This document shows positions 1-9,738 of a DNA stretch of 64,000 nucleotides, one piece after another. The DNA is taken from contig NZ_JAHBRW010000002.1 of the NCBI RefSeq assembly GCF_018398315.1, positions 976,637-1,040,636 on the forward strand, given 5' to 3'. Both the position numbers and the translations under genes were made by a program. This DNA comes from Chelatococcus sp. YT9 (GTDB lineage Bacteria > Pseudomonadota > Alphaproteobacteria > Rhizobiales > Beijerinckiaceae). The notes beneath the pieces were generated by a model. That model did not search any database, was not told the DNA's origin, and worked only from the letters and a program-made list of their open reading frames with translations. Numbering within the stretch: the stretch's first letter is position 1; the number at the start of each line of letters is the position of its first letter.

Positions 1-1
1 G

Positions 2-802
2 GAACTCACCCAGCGCCAGATCGTCGAATTGCAGCGCGACAAGAGGGTTCGCGTGGAGCGGGAGGAAGGCACTGGCCACGCCTCCGTGCGCATGAATATG
101 AATTTCGACCCGTTCAAGGACAGGCGGGTCCGTCAGGCGCTGCTCTATGCCACGGACTATAACGCGCTCAATCAATCTGTCTTCGAGGGGCTCGGCACGC
201 AGGCCAAATCCATCGTTCCGCCCGCGATAGAAGGGCACGACGGCAGCGCCTGGGTCTTTGACACCGATATCGAGAAGGCCAAGGCGCTCTTGGCCGAGGC
301 CGGCCATCCCAACGGCCTCACCGTCACTGTCGAATACTCGCAGATCTTCTGGTGGGAGGAGCCGCTGGTCATCCAGCTCAGAAGCCAGTTCCAGAAAGTC
401 GGCATCACGCTTGAACTGAAGCAGATCACAGATGCCGACATGCGGGCGCGCACCGCCCCGAACCGGCGCGATTTGCCCTGCTTCACGTTCCTCGACAATC
501 CGATCGTGCTCGATGGCGTGTATACGCTCTATCTAAACGCCCATTCGCAGGGCGCGTCCAACCGCAACGACTATCGCAATCCGGAGTTCGACGCGCTGGT
601 GGACAAGGCCCGCATCGAGATCGATCCCGACAAACGCAATGCGATGATCCGCGAGGCTCAGCGTATTCACACCACGGACGCGACCTGGCTGATGACGCTC
701 TATCCGGGGTCGTTCGAGTCCATGGCGCCCAATATCCGTGGCTGGGTGTGGCAGCCGGACCTGCATGAGCGCTGGGTCGACCTGCGCATCGAAAAGAGCT
801 GA
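2..802 (+). CDS. Dpp/opine-type ABC transporter substrate-binding protein, C-terminal part
   Basis: The frame is open from base 2 to a TGA at 800-802, giving the last 266 residues of a family 5 (SBP_bac_5) periplasmic solute-binding protein; the start and signal peptide lie outside the window. Typical C-lobe features are visible: a stretch like FKDRRVRQALLYATD (residues involved in the hinge region of the family), later NRNDYRNPEFDALVDKA, and a closing block about transport-loop aromatic residues. It sits directly upstream of two permeases and two ATPases in the same direction, so it is the binding subunit of that importer. The ligand (peptide, opine or other) cannot be told from this fragment. 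Confidence 0.9.
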   Translation, partial: ELTQRQIVELQRDKRVRVEREEGTGHASVRMNMNFDPFKDRRVRQALLYATDYNALNQSVFEGLGTQAKSIVPPAIEGHDGSAWVFDTDIEKAKALLAEAGHPNGLTVTVEYSQIFWWEEPLVIQLRSQFQKVGITLELKQITDADMRARTAPNRRDLPCFTFLDNPIVLDGVYTLYLNAHSQGASNRNDYRNPEFDALVDKARIEIDPDKRNAMIREAQRIHTTDATWLMTLYPGSFESMAPNIRGWVWQPDLHERWVDLRIEKS

Positions 803-818
803 TGAGCCTCCGACAACG

Positions 819-1838
819 ATGCCCCGCCAGATTGCGTTCTTCCTGTTTCGACGGCTCGCGCTGACGATCCCGATCCTATTCGGGGTCATGCTTTTCGCCT
901 TCGTGCTGGTTCGTCTCGGCGGGCAGGAGCCCGTCGCACTTCTCGGCGGACCAACGGCGAGCGCCCAGCAACTCGAGGAAATCCGTCAAGAGCTGGGGCT
1001 CGACAAGTCGATCCCGGAGCAGTTTGCGGTCTATGCCGGGAAGGTTCTGAGCCTCGACCTCGGCACGTCATGGCTGAACAACCGGCCCGTTCTCGGGGAT
1101 CTCCTCAGCCGCATCCCGGCGACGCTTGAGCTTCTGCTGCTCGGTGTCGGCCTTGGTGCGCTGATCGGCATCCCCACGGGGCTTCATGCGGCGACACATC
1201 CGAACGGCCGCTTCGATCATCTGAGCCGTTTCCTGTCCCTCCTCGGCTTTTCCATTCCGACTTACTGGCTCGGGCTATTGGTTATCTTCGTATTCTTCTA
1301 TCTTCTCGGCTGGGCGCCGCCACCGATGGGGCGCATCAGCCTCATGGTCACGCCGCCGCCGGCCATCACCGGAAGCTACGTCATCGATGCCCTGCTCGCG
1401 GCGGATACGGAGGCCCTTAGCTCGGCAGCCGCCCAGCTTGCGCTTCCTGTCCTATGTCTCGCGATCGTGGCGGCGGCGCCGATCATCAAGCAGACACGCG
1501 CGATCGCGCTCGACGTGCTGAGCAGTGATTTCGTCCGGTATGCGCGCGCGTCCGGGCTGCCGCCGCGTGTCATGAAGCGCCTTGTCCTACGCAACAGCCT
1601 CGTTCCGCTCATCACCTTCATCGGCACGGAGCTCGCCGGGCTTGTCGGGACGTCGTCGTTGATAGAGCTGGTCTTTGCCTGGGGCGGTGCCGGACAATAC
1701 GGGCTTTCGGCCATCATCCAAGGGGATTTCGTCGCCGTCCAGGGCTACGTGCTCTACGTCACGCTGGCCTCGCTCGTGATCTTCCTCGTGGTTGATCTCG
1801 CGGTGATCCTGCTGGAGCCGAGGGTGCAGGCCCTATGA
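819..1838 (+). CDS. ABC transporter permease, DppB type
   Basis: Inner-membrane permease of a peptide/nickel/opine-class importer, 339 residues. The start at 819 (MPRQIAFFLFRRLALT) is chosen because the family normally begins with this FxxRRL amphipathic segment followed at once by the first membrane helix; the open frame extends upstream into the previous gene but that part reads as non-coding. Several hydrophobic segments are present, and the EAA-like cytoplasmic loop that contacts the ATPase is seen near VRYARASGLPPRVMKR (about residues 240-255). The ribosome site is weak, so coupling to the upstream gene 17 bp away is likely. The stop overlaps the next gene by 4 bp. Confidence 0.93.
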   Translation: MPRQIAFFLFRRLALTIPILFGVMLFAFVLVRLGGQEPVALLGGPTASAQQLEEIRQELGLDKSIPEQFAVYAGKVLSLDLGTSWLNNRPVLGDLLSRIPATLELLLLGVGLGALIGIPTGLHAATHPNGRFDHLSRFLSLLGFSIPTYWLGLLVIFVFFYLLGWAPPPMGRISLMVTPPPAITGSYVIDALLAADTEALSSAAAQLALPVLCLAIVAAAPIIKQTRAIALDVLSSDFVRYARASGLPPRVMKRLVLRNSLVPLITFIGTELAGLVGTSSLIELVFAWGGAGQYGLSAIIQGDFVAVQGYVLYVTLASLVIFLVVDLAVILLEPRVQAL

Positions 1839-2725
1839 GCAAGCAAAGCGTCATGACGGAGCCGGGCGGGCTCGAAGTTTTCGTCCTGCGCTTGCGCCGG
1901 TTCGCACGCCGGACGCCGCACGCCGCGATCGGTGTCGGGCTCGTGCTGCTGTTCCTGATCCTGGCGATCTTCGCACCGTGGATCGCCACCCATGATCCTC
2001 TTCAAGCAAATCCCTACGAGGTTCTGAAGCCGCCATCCGCGGAGTTCCTCCTCGGCACCGACAATGCCGGCATGGACGTGTTCAGCCGCATCATCTACGG
2101 CAGCCGGCTCGCCTTCGGCATCGCGGTGCCGGCTGTCTTGATCGCCATCACCATCGGTGTGCCGCTGGGCCTCGTGGCCGGCTATCGCGGCGGCTTGCTC
2201 GACGAGGCGATCCTGCGCACCACGGATGCTCTGCGGATCTTTCCCTCGATCATTCTGGCCATGGCCATCGTCGCCGCCACCGGCAATTCGCTGGGCAAGA
2301 TCGTCTTTGTCATCGGCCTTGTCGATGCGCCGATTTTCGTGCGTGTGGTGCGGGCCGAGGTGCTGGCCCTCCGCTCGAGCGGGCTGGTCGAAGCGGCCGT
2401 TGCAGCAGGCAACCCGCTGCGGCGCATCCTCTTCGTGCATATCCTGCCCAATGCCATCAAAGGTGCGCTGGCGCAAAGCGCGGTCAGGCTCGCCTGGGCC
2501 ATCCGGGTCAGCGCCACGCTCGCCTTCGTCGGTGTTGGTGTGCAACCCCCAACGCCGGAGTGGGGCGCGATGATCCGCCAGGGCGCGGAGCAGATGGTTA
2601 CCGGAGAATGGTGGGTCGCGTTGTTCCCCGGCATCGCGCTGGTGATGCTCGTGCTCGGCTTCAACATGTGCGGTGACGCGGTGCAGGACTGGCTCGATCC
2701 GCGGCGCCGGGGCAGGGCCGCATGA
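1835..2725 (+). CDS. ABC transporter permease, DppC type
   Basis: Second membrane subunit of the importer, 296 residues, starting in an ATGA overlap with the DppB-type gene. It has the family's N-terminal helix followed by a short periplasmic stretch containing LLGTDNAGMDVFSRI, which is the DppC signature (GTDxxGRDxxSR), with a less common Gly-Met instead of Gly-Arg. The EAA loop is present around LVEAAVAAGNPLRRILF (about residues 185-200), then LPNAIKG. The end overlaps the first ATPase gene by 4 bp. It forms the translocation pore with the DppB subunit. Confidence 0.93.
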   Translation: MSKQSVMTEPGGLEVFVLRLRRFARRTPHAAIGVGLVLLFLILAIFAPWIATHDPLQANPYEVLKPPSAEFLLGTDNAGMDVFSRIIYGSRLAFGIAVPAVLIAITIGVPLGLVAGYRGGLLDEAILRTTDALRIFPSIILAMAIVAATGNSLGKIVFVIGLVDAPIFVRVVRAEVLALRSSGLVEAAVAAGNPLRRILFVHILPNAIKGALAQSAVRLAWAIRVSATLAFVGVGVQPPTPEWGAMIRQGAEQMVTGEWWVALFPGIALVMLVLGFNMCGDAVQDWLDPRRRGRAA

Positions 2726-3705
2726 CCCTGCTTTCCATTCGCAACCTCGATGTGAGATTCGTTGATGACGACGCGCTCGGCCGCCCCCGCGTCGCGCGGG
2801 CTCTCAATGATGTCAGCTTCAAAGTAGAACGCGGCGAGGTCCTTGGGCTCGTCGGTGAAACCGGAGCCGGCAAATCCCTGACCGCACAGGCCGTCATGGG
2901 CCTGTTGCGGCCCCCGGCTCGGCGTCAGGCGGGCAGCATATGTCTGGACGATACGGAGCTGTCGGCACTGGGAGAGGAGGCATTCAACAGCCTGCGCGGC
3001 ACGGCAATGGCGATGGTCGTGCAGAGCCCGAAGACCTCGCTCGATCCACTCTGTCGCATAGGCGATCAGATCGTCCGCATCCAGCGCGCCCATCGCCCTG
3101 TCGAGAGGGCGACGGCCCGGCGGCGGGCGGTAGAGCTTCTCGGTCTCGTTGGCATTCCCGATCCTGCCAGACGCGCCCAAGCCTGGCCCCATGAGCTCTC
3201 CGGAGGGATGGCACAGCGTGTGCTCATCGCCATGGCCCTTGCCAATGATCCGCGCCTGCTGATCGCGGACGAGCCCACGACCGGGCTGGATGTGACTGTC
3301 CAGACGCAGATCCTCGATCTGTTGCGGCAGCTCGTCCTCGACAAGGGCATGGGTCTGATGATCATCACCCATGATCTCGGGGTGGTGGCGCATTATTGTG
3401 ACCGGGTCGCGGTGATGTTTGCTGGCACGATCGTCGAGAGCGGCCCGGTGCGCGACATTCTGGTCACCCCGTCGCATCCCTACACGCAGGCCCTCATGGC
3501 AGCGACCCCTGAGCGCATCGCGCAGGGTCAGCGCCCGCCGGCGGCGGGAGCTCCGCCTGACCTGTTCGCGCTGCCGGCGGGCTGCGTCTACCAGCAGCGC
3601 TGCCGCTTCGCGGACGACATCTGCCGGACCGCTCCTCCCAGCATCGCCCTGCCGCAAGGCGGTGAGGTGCGGTGCCATCATGCCGATCGGACCAAACATG
3701 GCTGA
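2722..3705 (+). CDS. ABC transporter ATPase, DppD type
   Basis: Cytoplasmic nucleotide-binding subunit, 327 residues. Walker A is GETGAGKS (about residue 50), the signature is LSGGMAQRV, Walker B is [12 protein letters not shown] and the H-loop is ITHDLG. The C-terminal oligopeptide/dipeptide extension with its Cys-rich end (CVYQQRCRFADDIC) is present, as in DppD/OppD. The start codon overlaps the permease stop (ATGA), and the gene end overlaps the next ATPase by 8 bp, so the five transporter genes form one translationally coupled operon. Confidence 0.94.
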   Translation: MTLLSIRNLDVRFVDDDALGRPRVARALNDVSFKVERGEVLGLVGETGAGKSLTAQAVMGLLRPPARRQAGSICLDDTELSALGEEAFNSLRGTAMAMVVQSPKTSLDPLCRIGDQIVRIQRAHRPVERATARRRAVELLGLVGIPDPARRAQAWPHELSGGMAQRVLIAMALANDPRLLIADEPTTGLDVTVQTQILDLLRQLVLDKGMGLMIITHDLGVVAHYCDRVAVMFAGTIVESGPVRDILVTPSHPYTQALMAATPERIAQGQRPPAAGAPPDLFALPAGCVYQQRCRFADDICRTAPPSIALPQGGEVRCHHADRTKHG

Positions 3706-4678
3706 CCTGCTCACCGTCGAGAATGTCTCGAAACGCTTCGGGCGGGGCGACCATGTCGTGCGGGCTGTCAACGACGTCTGCCTTACGGTCGCGCCCGGGG
3801 AGATCCTCGGCATCGTGGGGGAAAGCGGCTCGGGCAAATCAACCCTCGGCCGCCTGATCACCCGATTGATCGATGCATCGCAGGGCCGCGTCCTGTTCGC
3901 GGGCGCGGACCTCGGCACACTATCCCCACGCGCTCTGCGCCATGTCCGCAGCGATCTGCAGATGGTCTTCCAAGACCCGTGGGCAGCGCTGAACCCGCGC
4001 CTCAGCATCGGCTACCTCATCGAAGAGCCGCTCAAGCTCCACACCACACTCGATGCAGCGTCACGGCGGCGCCGCGTCAGTGAGCTTGCTGCGCGGGTGC
4101 GGCTGTCCGATGCCCTGCTGGCGCGATTGCCGGCCGATCTGTCCGGGGGCCAACTCCAGCGTGTCTGCATAGCCCGTGCGCTCGCCAGCAATCCGCGTCT
4201 GCTCGTGCTCGATGAGCCGACGAGTTCGCTCGATCTGTCGGTGAGAGCAGGGATCCTTGATCTGCTGCTCGAACTGAAGCGCGAACTCGGCCTTGCGATG
4301 ATATTCATCAGCCATGATCTCGGCACGGTCCGCCTGATCTCGGATCGCGTGCTCGTGCTCTATCTCGGGCGCGTGGTCGAGGTCGGGAGCGGCCCGGCCA
4401 TCTTCGCGGCCCCGCAGCACCCCTATACCCAGGCGCTGCTCTCAGCCTACCTGCCGCCAGACCCGCGCGAGAGCCGGCACCGGATCGTCCTGAAGGGCGA
4501 AATCCCCAGCCCGATAAACCTGCCCCCCGGCTGCTCCTTCGCCTCGCGCTGCCCGCTGGTGCGGGATGATTGTCGCCTTGTGCCTCCCGAGCTGCGGCCG
4601 GCGGGGCGAGGGCAACTCGCCGCCTGCAATCGTCTCGACGACAGCAGCAACATCATTGCACTGGGAACTGCACCATGA
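3698..4678 (+). CDS. ABC transporter ATPase, DppF type
   Basis: Second nucleotide-binding subunit, 326 residues, from the ATG at 3698 ([14 protein letters not shown]). The open frame runs upstream inside dppD, but homology starts only here, and an 8-bp overlap with the DppD stop fits the operon. Walker A is GESGSGKST, the signature is [15 protein letters not shown], Walker B is [12 protein letters not shown] and the H-loop is ISHDLG; the C-terminal Cys motif [13 protein letters not shown] is kept. The stop is shared in an ATGA overlap with the flavoenzyme gene that follows, which ties transport to that enzyme. Confidence 0.94.
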   Translation: MADLLTVENVSKRFGRGDHVVRAVNDVCLTVAPGEILGIVGESGSGKSTLGRLITRLIDASQGRVLFAGADLGTLSPRALRHVRSDLQMVFQDPWAALNPRLSIGYLIEEPLKLHTTLDAASRRRRVSELAARVRLSDALLARLPADLSGGQLQRVCIARALASNPRLLVLDEPTSSLDLSVRAGILDLLLELKRELGLAMIFISHDLGTVRLISDRVLVLYLGRVVEVGSGPAIFAAPQHPYTQALLSAYLPPDPRESRHRIVLKGEIPSPINLPPGCSFASRCPLVRDDCRLVPPELRPAGRGQLAACNRLDDSSNIIALGTAP

Positions 4679-6669
4679 GGGATTTCAAGTATCTCTTCGA
4701 GCCGTGCCAACTCGGCCGCCATACCGCGAAGAACCGCATCTGGATGACGGCTCACGCTACCTTGCTCGTCAAGGACCATCTCTTCACCGACGAGCACATT
4801 GCTTACTACGTCGAGCGAGCCAAGGGCGGCGTAGGGGTGATCACGATGGAGGCGATGGCCGCGCATCCGACCACCCAGCCCTACAAGGGCAAGGCTTTTG
4901 CTTTTGATCCGCGCATGGTCGCGCAATACCGCAAGATCGCCGATGCAGTGCATCAGCATGGCGTCAAGATCCTGGCACAGCCCTGGCATCGCGGGCGGCA
5001 GACGAGTTCGGTCGCCAATGGTCTCCCGGTATGGGCGCCGTCGGCGATCCCTTGCGCGGTGTACCGCGAGATGCCGCATGTGATGACGCAGGACGACATC
5101 GCCGAGATCGTGGAGGGGTATAGGCTGTCCGCGCGCTATGCCCGTGAGGGTGGGCTCGACGGTGTCGAAGTCCATGGGATGGCCCATGGTTATCTGCTGG
5201 GGCAGTTTCTGTCGCCGGCGACCAACCATCGCAACGACGCCTATGGCGGCAGCCTGGAAAACCGCCTGCGCATCGTGACGGAGATCATCGACGCAACACG
5301 GGAGGAAACAGGGCCCGATCTTATCGTCGGTATCCGCATCAACTCCGACGATGGCCTGGAAGGCGGGCTCGGTCCCCACGATTGGGCGGAGATCGCCCGG
5401 CGGCTCGAGGCGACGGGGAAGCTCGACTATGTCTCCTGCAGCCATGGCACCTACGTCAACAGGATGCTGATCTATCCGACGTCGCCGGAGGAGCATGGGT
5501 TCCAGCTTCCCGCAACACGGATCGTGAAGCAGGCTGTCGGTCTGCCCGTGGTGGGCGTGGGCCGCATCGTGACGCCGGAGGAGGGCGAGGCCTTTCTCGC
5601 GGACGGGGCCTGCGATTTCATCGGCCTGTCGCGTGCGCTTATCGCGGATCCGTACTGGGCCTTGAAAGCCCAGGAGCGGCGCACGTCCGAGGTGCGGCCT
5701 TGCGTGGGAGCCAACTGGTGCATGGAATCGATTTTCGCGCAGGCGCCGATTGCCTGCATTCATAACCCTGCCGCGGGAGCGGAGCATGAGATCGGCGAGG
5801 ACAAGCATGCGCCGGCCACGCAGCGCAAGAAGGTCGCGGTTGTTGGCGGTGGGCCTGGCGGCATGCGGGCTGCCGCAACGCTTGCCCGGCGCGGACACGA
5901 GGTCACTCTGTTCGAAGCACGGGATCGGCTCGGCGGCCAGGCTGCCTGGTTTACGCGTGCGGAGATCCGCAAGGAGCTAAAGGGTATCATCACCCATCTG
6001 GAAGGGGAACTCGAACGCGGCGGGGTGCTGGTCCGGCTCGATACCCGTGCCGGCCGCCATGATCTGGAGAATTTCGAGGCCGTGGTCGTCGCGACGGGCT
6101 CAACCCCGCTGCGGCATGGCTGGACGCCTTTGCGTCCGAGCCGCTGGGCAGGCGAGGCCGTGCCCGGCACAGGTCAGCCCCATGTTCTCACATTGGCCGA
6201 CGTTCTCGGAAGCGACCATGGGCCAGCGATAGGCCGTCGTGTCGTCGTGTACGATTCCCTCGGCGGCCGTCAGGGTGCCGTCGTCACGGATTTTCTGGCG
6301 AGTGCCGGCCATGAGGTCACGTTCGTCACGCCCCTCGGACAGGCTTCGCCTGGGCTCTCAGCCAGCCGCGACTGGGGCAAGGTCTATGGTCGGCTGAGGC
6401 GACTTGGGGTCAGTTTTCGCTGCGATCGCGAACTCATCGCTATCGGCGAAAGTAGTATCCGAGAGCGCGATGTATATACGCGTGAGGAGCATGACAGCCC
6501 CGCGGATACCGTTGTTCTTGTATTGGGATCGTCCGCCAACGATACGCTCTTTCACGAGCTTCGGGCTGATGGCCGTATTCAAGGCCTATACATGATCGGA
6601 GACTGCATGGCGCCGCGCCGAGTCAGCGATGCCATCCGCGAAGGCGAGCGCGTCGCTCGCCTGATCTGA
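4675..6669 (+). CDS. TMADH/2,4-dienoyl-CoA reductase-type flavin oxidoreductase
   Basis: Protein of 664 residues with the two-part build of trimethylamine dehydrogenase and FadH: an N-terminal old-yellow-enzyme FMN barrel (about residues 1-335), an iron-sulfur loop, and a C-terminal FAD/NAD(P)-binding part beginning [15 protein letters not shown] (about residue 385). Barrel landmarks include [19 protein letters not shown] and [13 protein letters not shown]. The Fe-S loop reads CVGANWC followed by CIHNP: Cys343, Cys349 and Cys361 are present, but the usual fourth ligand is Ala346. It is coupled by 4 bp to the ABC importer, so it probably acts on the imported solute or a product. Amine dehydrogenase, enoate reductase and demethylase roles are all possible. 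Confidence 0.85.
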   Translation: MRDFKYLFEPCQLGRHTAKNRIWMTAHATLLVKDHLFTDEHIAYYVERAKGGVGVITMEAMAAHPTTQPYKGKAFAFDPRMVAQYRKIADAVHQHGVKILAQPWHRGRQTSSVANGLPVWAPSAIPCAVYREMPHVMTQDDIAEIVEGYRLSARYAREGGLDGVEVHGMAHGYLLGQFLSPATNHRNDAYGGSLENRLRIVTEIIDATREETGPDLIVGIRINSDDGLEGGLGPHDWAEIARRLEATGKLDYVSCSHGTYVNRMLIYPTSPEEHGFQLPATRIVKQAVGLPVVGVGRIVTPEEGEAFLADGACDFIGLSRALIADPYWALKAQERRTSEVRPCVGANWCMESIFAQAPIACIHNPAAGAEHEIGEDKHAPATQRKKVAVVGGGPGGMRAAATLARRGHEVTLFEARDRLGGQAAWFTRAEIRKELKGIITHLEGELERGGVLVRLDTRAGRHDLENFEAVVVATGSTPLRHGWTPLRPSRWAGEAVPGTGQPHVLTLADVLGSDHGPAIGRRVVVYDSLGGRQGAVVTDFLASAGHEVTFVTPLGQASPGLSASRDWGKVYGRLRRLGVSFRCDRELIAIGESSIRERDVYTREEHDSPADTVVLVLGSSANDTLFHELRADGRIQGLYMIGDCMAPRRVSDAIREGERVARLI

Positions 6670-6704
6670 ACCCCGCTCTTCATTTCCTGAAAGGACGAGA
6701 CCTC

Positions 6705-7130
6705 ATGACACCCGAAGGCCAGAAAGAACTCGACAAGATCCGTAACGTGCGTGGCTATACCTTGCCGCTTCACGAAGTGCTGGCTGATCTCAACCCCGAG
6801 TTCGTGCGCCGATACGGCGATCTTGCGTCCTTTGTCATCTTCGGCGACGAAGAAGGGCGGGCGCTCGATCTCAAGACTCGTTTTCTCGTCATGGTTGGAG
6901 TGACGACGGCTGCCAAGGGCGACCGCGAAGGCATCGAGTGGAGCGCCGCCCGCGCGATGAAGGCAGGTGCTACCTGGAACGAGGTTCGCGAGGCAGCATT
7001 CATGGCAGCGCTGCCATGCGGCATGCCGACCTTCGAAGCAGCATGTCGCGTCTTCCAGGATATGGAAAAGGGCCATGGCCTGGTGCCGCAAGAGGTGGAA
7101 ATCACCCGCAGCGGTGTAGATGCCGAATAA
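6705..7130 (+). CDS. carboxymuconolactone decarboxylase-fold protein
   Basis: A 141-residue all-helical protein of the CMD/AhpD superfamily, with the conserved pattern LDLKTRFLVMVGVTTAAKGD and the downstream helix GATWNEVREAAFMAALPCGMP. The CxxC-H redox motif of AhpD-type members is missing; only isolated cysteines occur near the C-terminus, so a thiol peroxidase role is unlikely and a lactone or decarboxylation role like true gamma-carboxymuconolactone decarboxylase is more plausible. A good ribosome site (AAAGGACGAG) precedes the ATG. It lies 35 bp after the flavoenzyme and probably ends the operon. Confidence 0.8.
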   Translation: MTPEGQKELDKIRNVRGYTLPLHEVLADLNPEFVRRYGDLASFVIFGDEEGRALDLKTRFLVMVGVTTAAKGDREGIEWSAARAMKAGATWNEVREAAFMAALPCGMPTFEAACRVFQDMEKGHGLVPQEVEITRSGVDAE

Positions 7131-8046
7131 GTCGATTGTTTCCGGCGCCGGTTAGCTGACATGCGTCCGGGCTCGCTGATGGTCGCGTATTTTCCAGCGC
7201 GAGCTTGACCGGACCGACGTCGGGCTCCGGCTCGGGAAGTCTGGACTTGATGTGATCCAAGACCATTTACGGGATGGCCGGGGGAGCCTCCGGCCTCGCC
7301 ATTCTTATGAAAAAGCGGTCGGCGACTCCTCGGTAAAGCCTAGGAGGAAGGGCTCATGCGTTTTTAGCCTTGAACATGACGGTCGCTCTGCTCGCCGGAT
7401 TTCCGCCCACCGACCGCGCGATAGCGCCAAGACCAGGCTTCGGACGTCGAGAGCTGTCTACGACAGGGCTTGGGTCCGCAACGCTAGCCTAGCTTGCCGC
7501 AGAACAGCTCCACGCTCTTCAGGCTCGCGTTCCCCGTCAAGTTTCAACACTTTCGAGCGTGGCCCTCTCTATCTGGATCTCGCAACATGCCGGGGTGAGG
7601 ATCTCATTCCCCCGCGCTTGGTATGCCCGTGGCGAAATGCATCGATTTGTCATGCAATTCACTCCCACATCATCTGGATCTCCCGCTTAGGCTGATCTAA
7701 TGGTGAGCCACGGAGTTTTCGCTTTGAGCGACATACATCGAGTTTGAAATGGTGAGGCGCGTTTGTCGTGCGGCGTAATCGAAAGGCTATCCCGCAAGCT
7801 TTCTTCTCTCTGCGCACTATCCGCTCGTCTTTCGGAGACCCTCCTGGGCGGATACGCTCTGCGAAATCGCGTAATCCTGGTCCGGTGATGGGCACCTCGA
7901 GCGGGGATCGCGCGGGAACGGGCAATTGCAGGCTGCGGCGTCAGCACGAGGCCAATGCGTGATCAGGGAGCCGAGCGGTTGCGAGCATCGCGCCGGCAAC
8001 ATCGGAGCCGATATCCGCAGCGCACGATAGGGTTATCGGTCGAACT
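7131..8046. other. intergenic region without recognisable gene
   Basis: This 916-bp stretch between the first operon and the GGDEF gene has only short open frames in several phases. None resembles a known protein, and none has both a convincing ribosome site and codon bias like the neighbours. A short palindrome (CCGGCGCCGG) lies just after the operon end but has no T-run. It may be decayed sequence; I see no RNA gene in it. Confidence 0.5.
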
Positions 8047-9210
8047 ATGGCCCTCGACTTTCCAACGCTTTATGTCCTCATTTTTCTGAATACCCTCAGC
8101 CTTGCGGTCATTTGGGCCGGGATTTCGTGGGCCTACGCGTCGTTCATTGCGGCAAGGTATTGGCTCATGTCACTGCTGCTATCCGGGGCTGGCGGAATAT
8201 CGTTGGCTCTGGAAGGCTCTGGGGCGGCGGCCGTACCGACCTTTATCGGGATCTGGCTGATCGGCGCCGGATTCAACACTATGTGGCAAGGCATACGGGT
8301 TTTCTACGGCGAAGCACCGGATTGGCCGCGCTCGGCTGCTGTCTTGACTTTCACCGCAATCGCCATAGCGGCGACGGCCGGAGAACAGCGTGCCCTCCAA
8401 AACATCATTTATGTGGGTGTCCAGATCTTTCCCATTGTCCTGGCCGCTATGGCACTGCAGCGTACCCCTCTGAGGCTGGGTGTGTTGGTGGTTTTCGGTG
8501 GAATAGCGCTCGCCCTTACGGGTCATATCGCCGAGGCCAGCACAAACCTCGCCCGTCTGATCGGCGTACTAAGCTCCGAGCGATATTACGATTTCGCCGC
8601 TTGGTTCCTCGCTGCGGCGTTGGTTGGTGGGAGCGTATGCTATCTGGGGTTCCTTCTCATGGCGATCGATCGTTTGAGAGCCGATCTGGTCGCGCTTTCG
8701 ATTACTGACGATCTGACGGGCCTACCTAATCGGCGGGGCTTCCACGAGAAAGCTCGAGCATTCGACAAGGCCCGGCATCGCCAGCAAAGCAGTGCCTGCG
8801 TCCTCATGATCGATCTCGACAATTTCAAGATCATCAACGACCGTCACGGGCACGCCGCCGGCGATGCATGTCTCATCCATGTCGCACGGGTTGCCGAACG
8901 CGTGCTGCGCCGCGGTGACATTCTGGCTCGGTTGAGTGGCGACGAGTTCTGCCTGCTATTTCCCGACACGGACCTCCGTGAGGCGGAGGGGATTGCAGAA
9001 AGGCTGACGACGGCCCTCTCGGCAGAACCAGTAGAATGGCGAGGATATCACATTTCATTGTCCGCCAGCTTGGGCCTTACCGAATGGAACTTCAGTTCCG
9101 ATTGTTCCATTCACGATGCGCTCGAACAGGCCGACGCGGCGCTGTATCGTGCTAAACGCGAAGGCCGAGATGGGCTCGCGATCTACGCAGCGAATGGAAG
9201 TGTCCAATAA
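8047..9210 (+). CDS. membrane-bound diguanylate cyclase (GGDEF)
   Basis: Protein of 387 residues. The N-terminal half (about 1-210) is hydrophobic with roughly six or seven predicted membrane helices and no recognised ligand-binding signature. The C-terminal half is a GGDEF domain: DDLTGLPNRRGF (about residue 220), DLDNFKIINDRHGH, then the active-site motif as SGDEF at 297-301, a variant that usually remains active. An RRGD inhibitory site lies five residues before it, as in product-inhibited cyclases. It is likely to make cyclic di-GMP in response to a membrane or envelope signal. It stands alone, with no operon partner. Confidence 0.9.
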   Translation: MALDFPTLYVLIFLNTLSLAVIWAGISWAYASFIAARYWLMSLLLSGAGGISLALEGSGAAAVPTFIGIWLIGAGFNTMWQGIRVFYGEAPDWPRSAAVLTFTAIAIAATAGEQRALQNIIYVGVQIFPIVLAAMALQRTPLRLGVLVVFGGIALALTGHIAEASTNLARLIGVLSSERYYDFAAWFLAAALVGGSVCYLGFLLMAIDRLRADLVALSITDDLTGLPNRRGFHEKARAFDKARHRQQSSACVLMIDLDNFKIINDRHGHAAGDACLIHVARVAERVLRRGDILARLSGDEFCLLFPDTDLREAEGIAERLTTALSAEPVEWRGYHISLSASLGLTEWNFSSDCSIHDALEQADAALYRAKREGRDGLAIYAANGSVQ

Positions 9211-9738
9211 CTCGGCGGGTAAAGCCCTCGGAAGCCGAGCAGTTCAACAACGCGTCCAGCCTGTTGTGCCAAGTGAGCTTTATGCAAGTCTGCCTGAAGG
9301 ACGCGCGAGTTTCGTTGTCTCGGCGCTATCGCTAAAGTGCTCGCCCTCTTCACAGGCCTGTTAAGAGCCGGGAGCAGCGGCCTGATTAACCGGCCTCCCA
9401 CAACTGCCCAAATCTCATCCAAGGGCCTGGTTCCTCCCAAGGCGCGGGGGGAGGGGGGACGTCGCGCGCCGGCACTCGTCAGTTCACGGCGTGTGTTGTC
9501 ACCAACACCGCGGTGCCGCTGATCATCGCTGGAGCGCCTCGGTTGGCGAAGAATGTCGGGCGCGGGGGCAGGTTCGACGGGCAGACTGGGAACCCGACGG
9601 ATTTTCTTCTGGGGAAAGAGCGCTAAGCTACTTGGCAAAAGGGGCGGAGCCATTCCATCTCGTGAACGATAAGATGAATGGGCAGCGCTGATGGGAGACA
9701 GCGTTCAAAGCCCTTCGCCAAAGCACCGGGAGGACATT
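9211..9738. other. intergenic region upstream of the Liv operon
   Basis: About 528 bp with no protein I can recognise. An antisense open frame of about 156 codons overlaps the end of the GGDEF gene, but its product is Pro/Arg/Ala-rich and looks like a GC-driven artefact. The only clear signal is the GGGAGG ribosome site near 9728 for the binding-protein gene. The promoter of the Liv operon should lie in this interval, but I could not pick out its boxes with confidence. Confidence 0.45.

Noticed and set aside
2182-4008. A 608-codon open frame on the minus strand
   Set aside because: It lies fully antisense to the DppC/D/F genes, is rich in Arg, Ala and Pro and matches no family; it comes from high GC in the real genes.
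4447-5898. A 483-codon open frame on the minus strand
   Set aside because: Antisense to the flavoenzyme gene, which has full family motifs; no domain is visible in the shadow.
7131-8046. A fragment resembling a DNA cytosine methyltransferase start (VELFCGKLG) on the minus strand
   Set aside because: Only a few residues match and a stop codon follows immediately; it is most likely chance.
9183-9653. A 156-codon minus-strand open frame
   Set aside because: Overlaps the end of the GGDEF gene, has low-complexity composition and no ribosome site.
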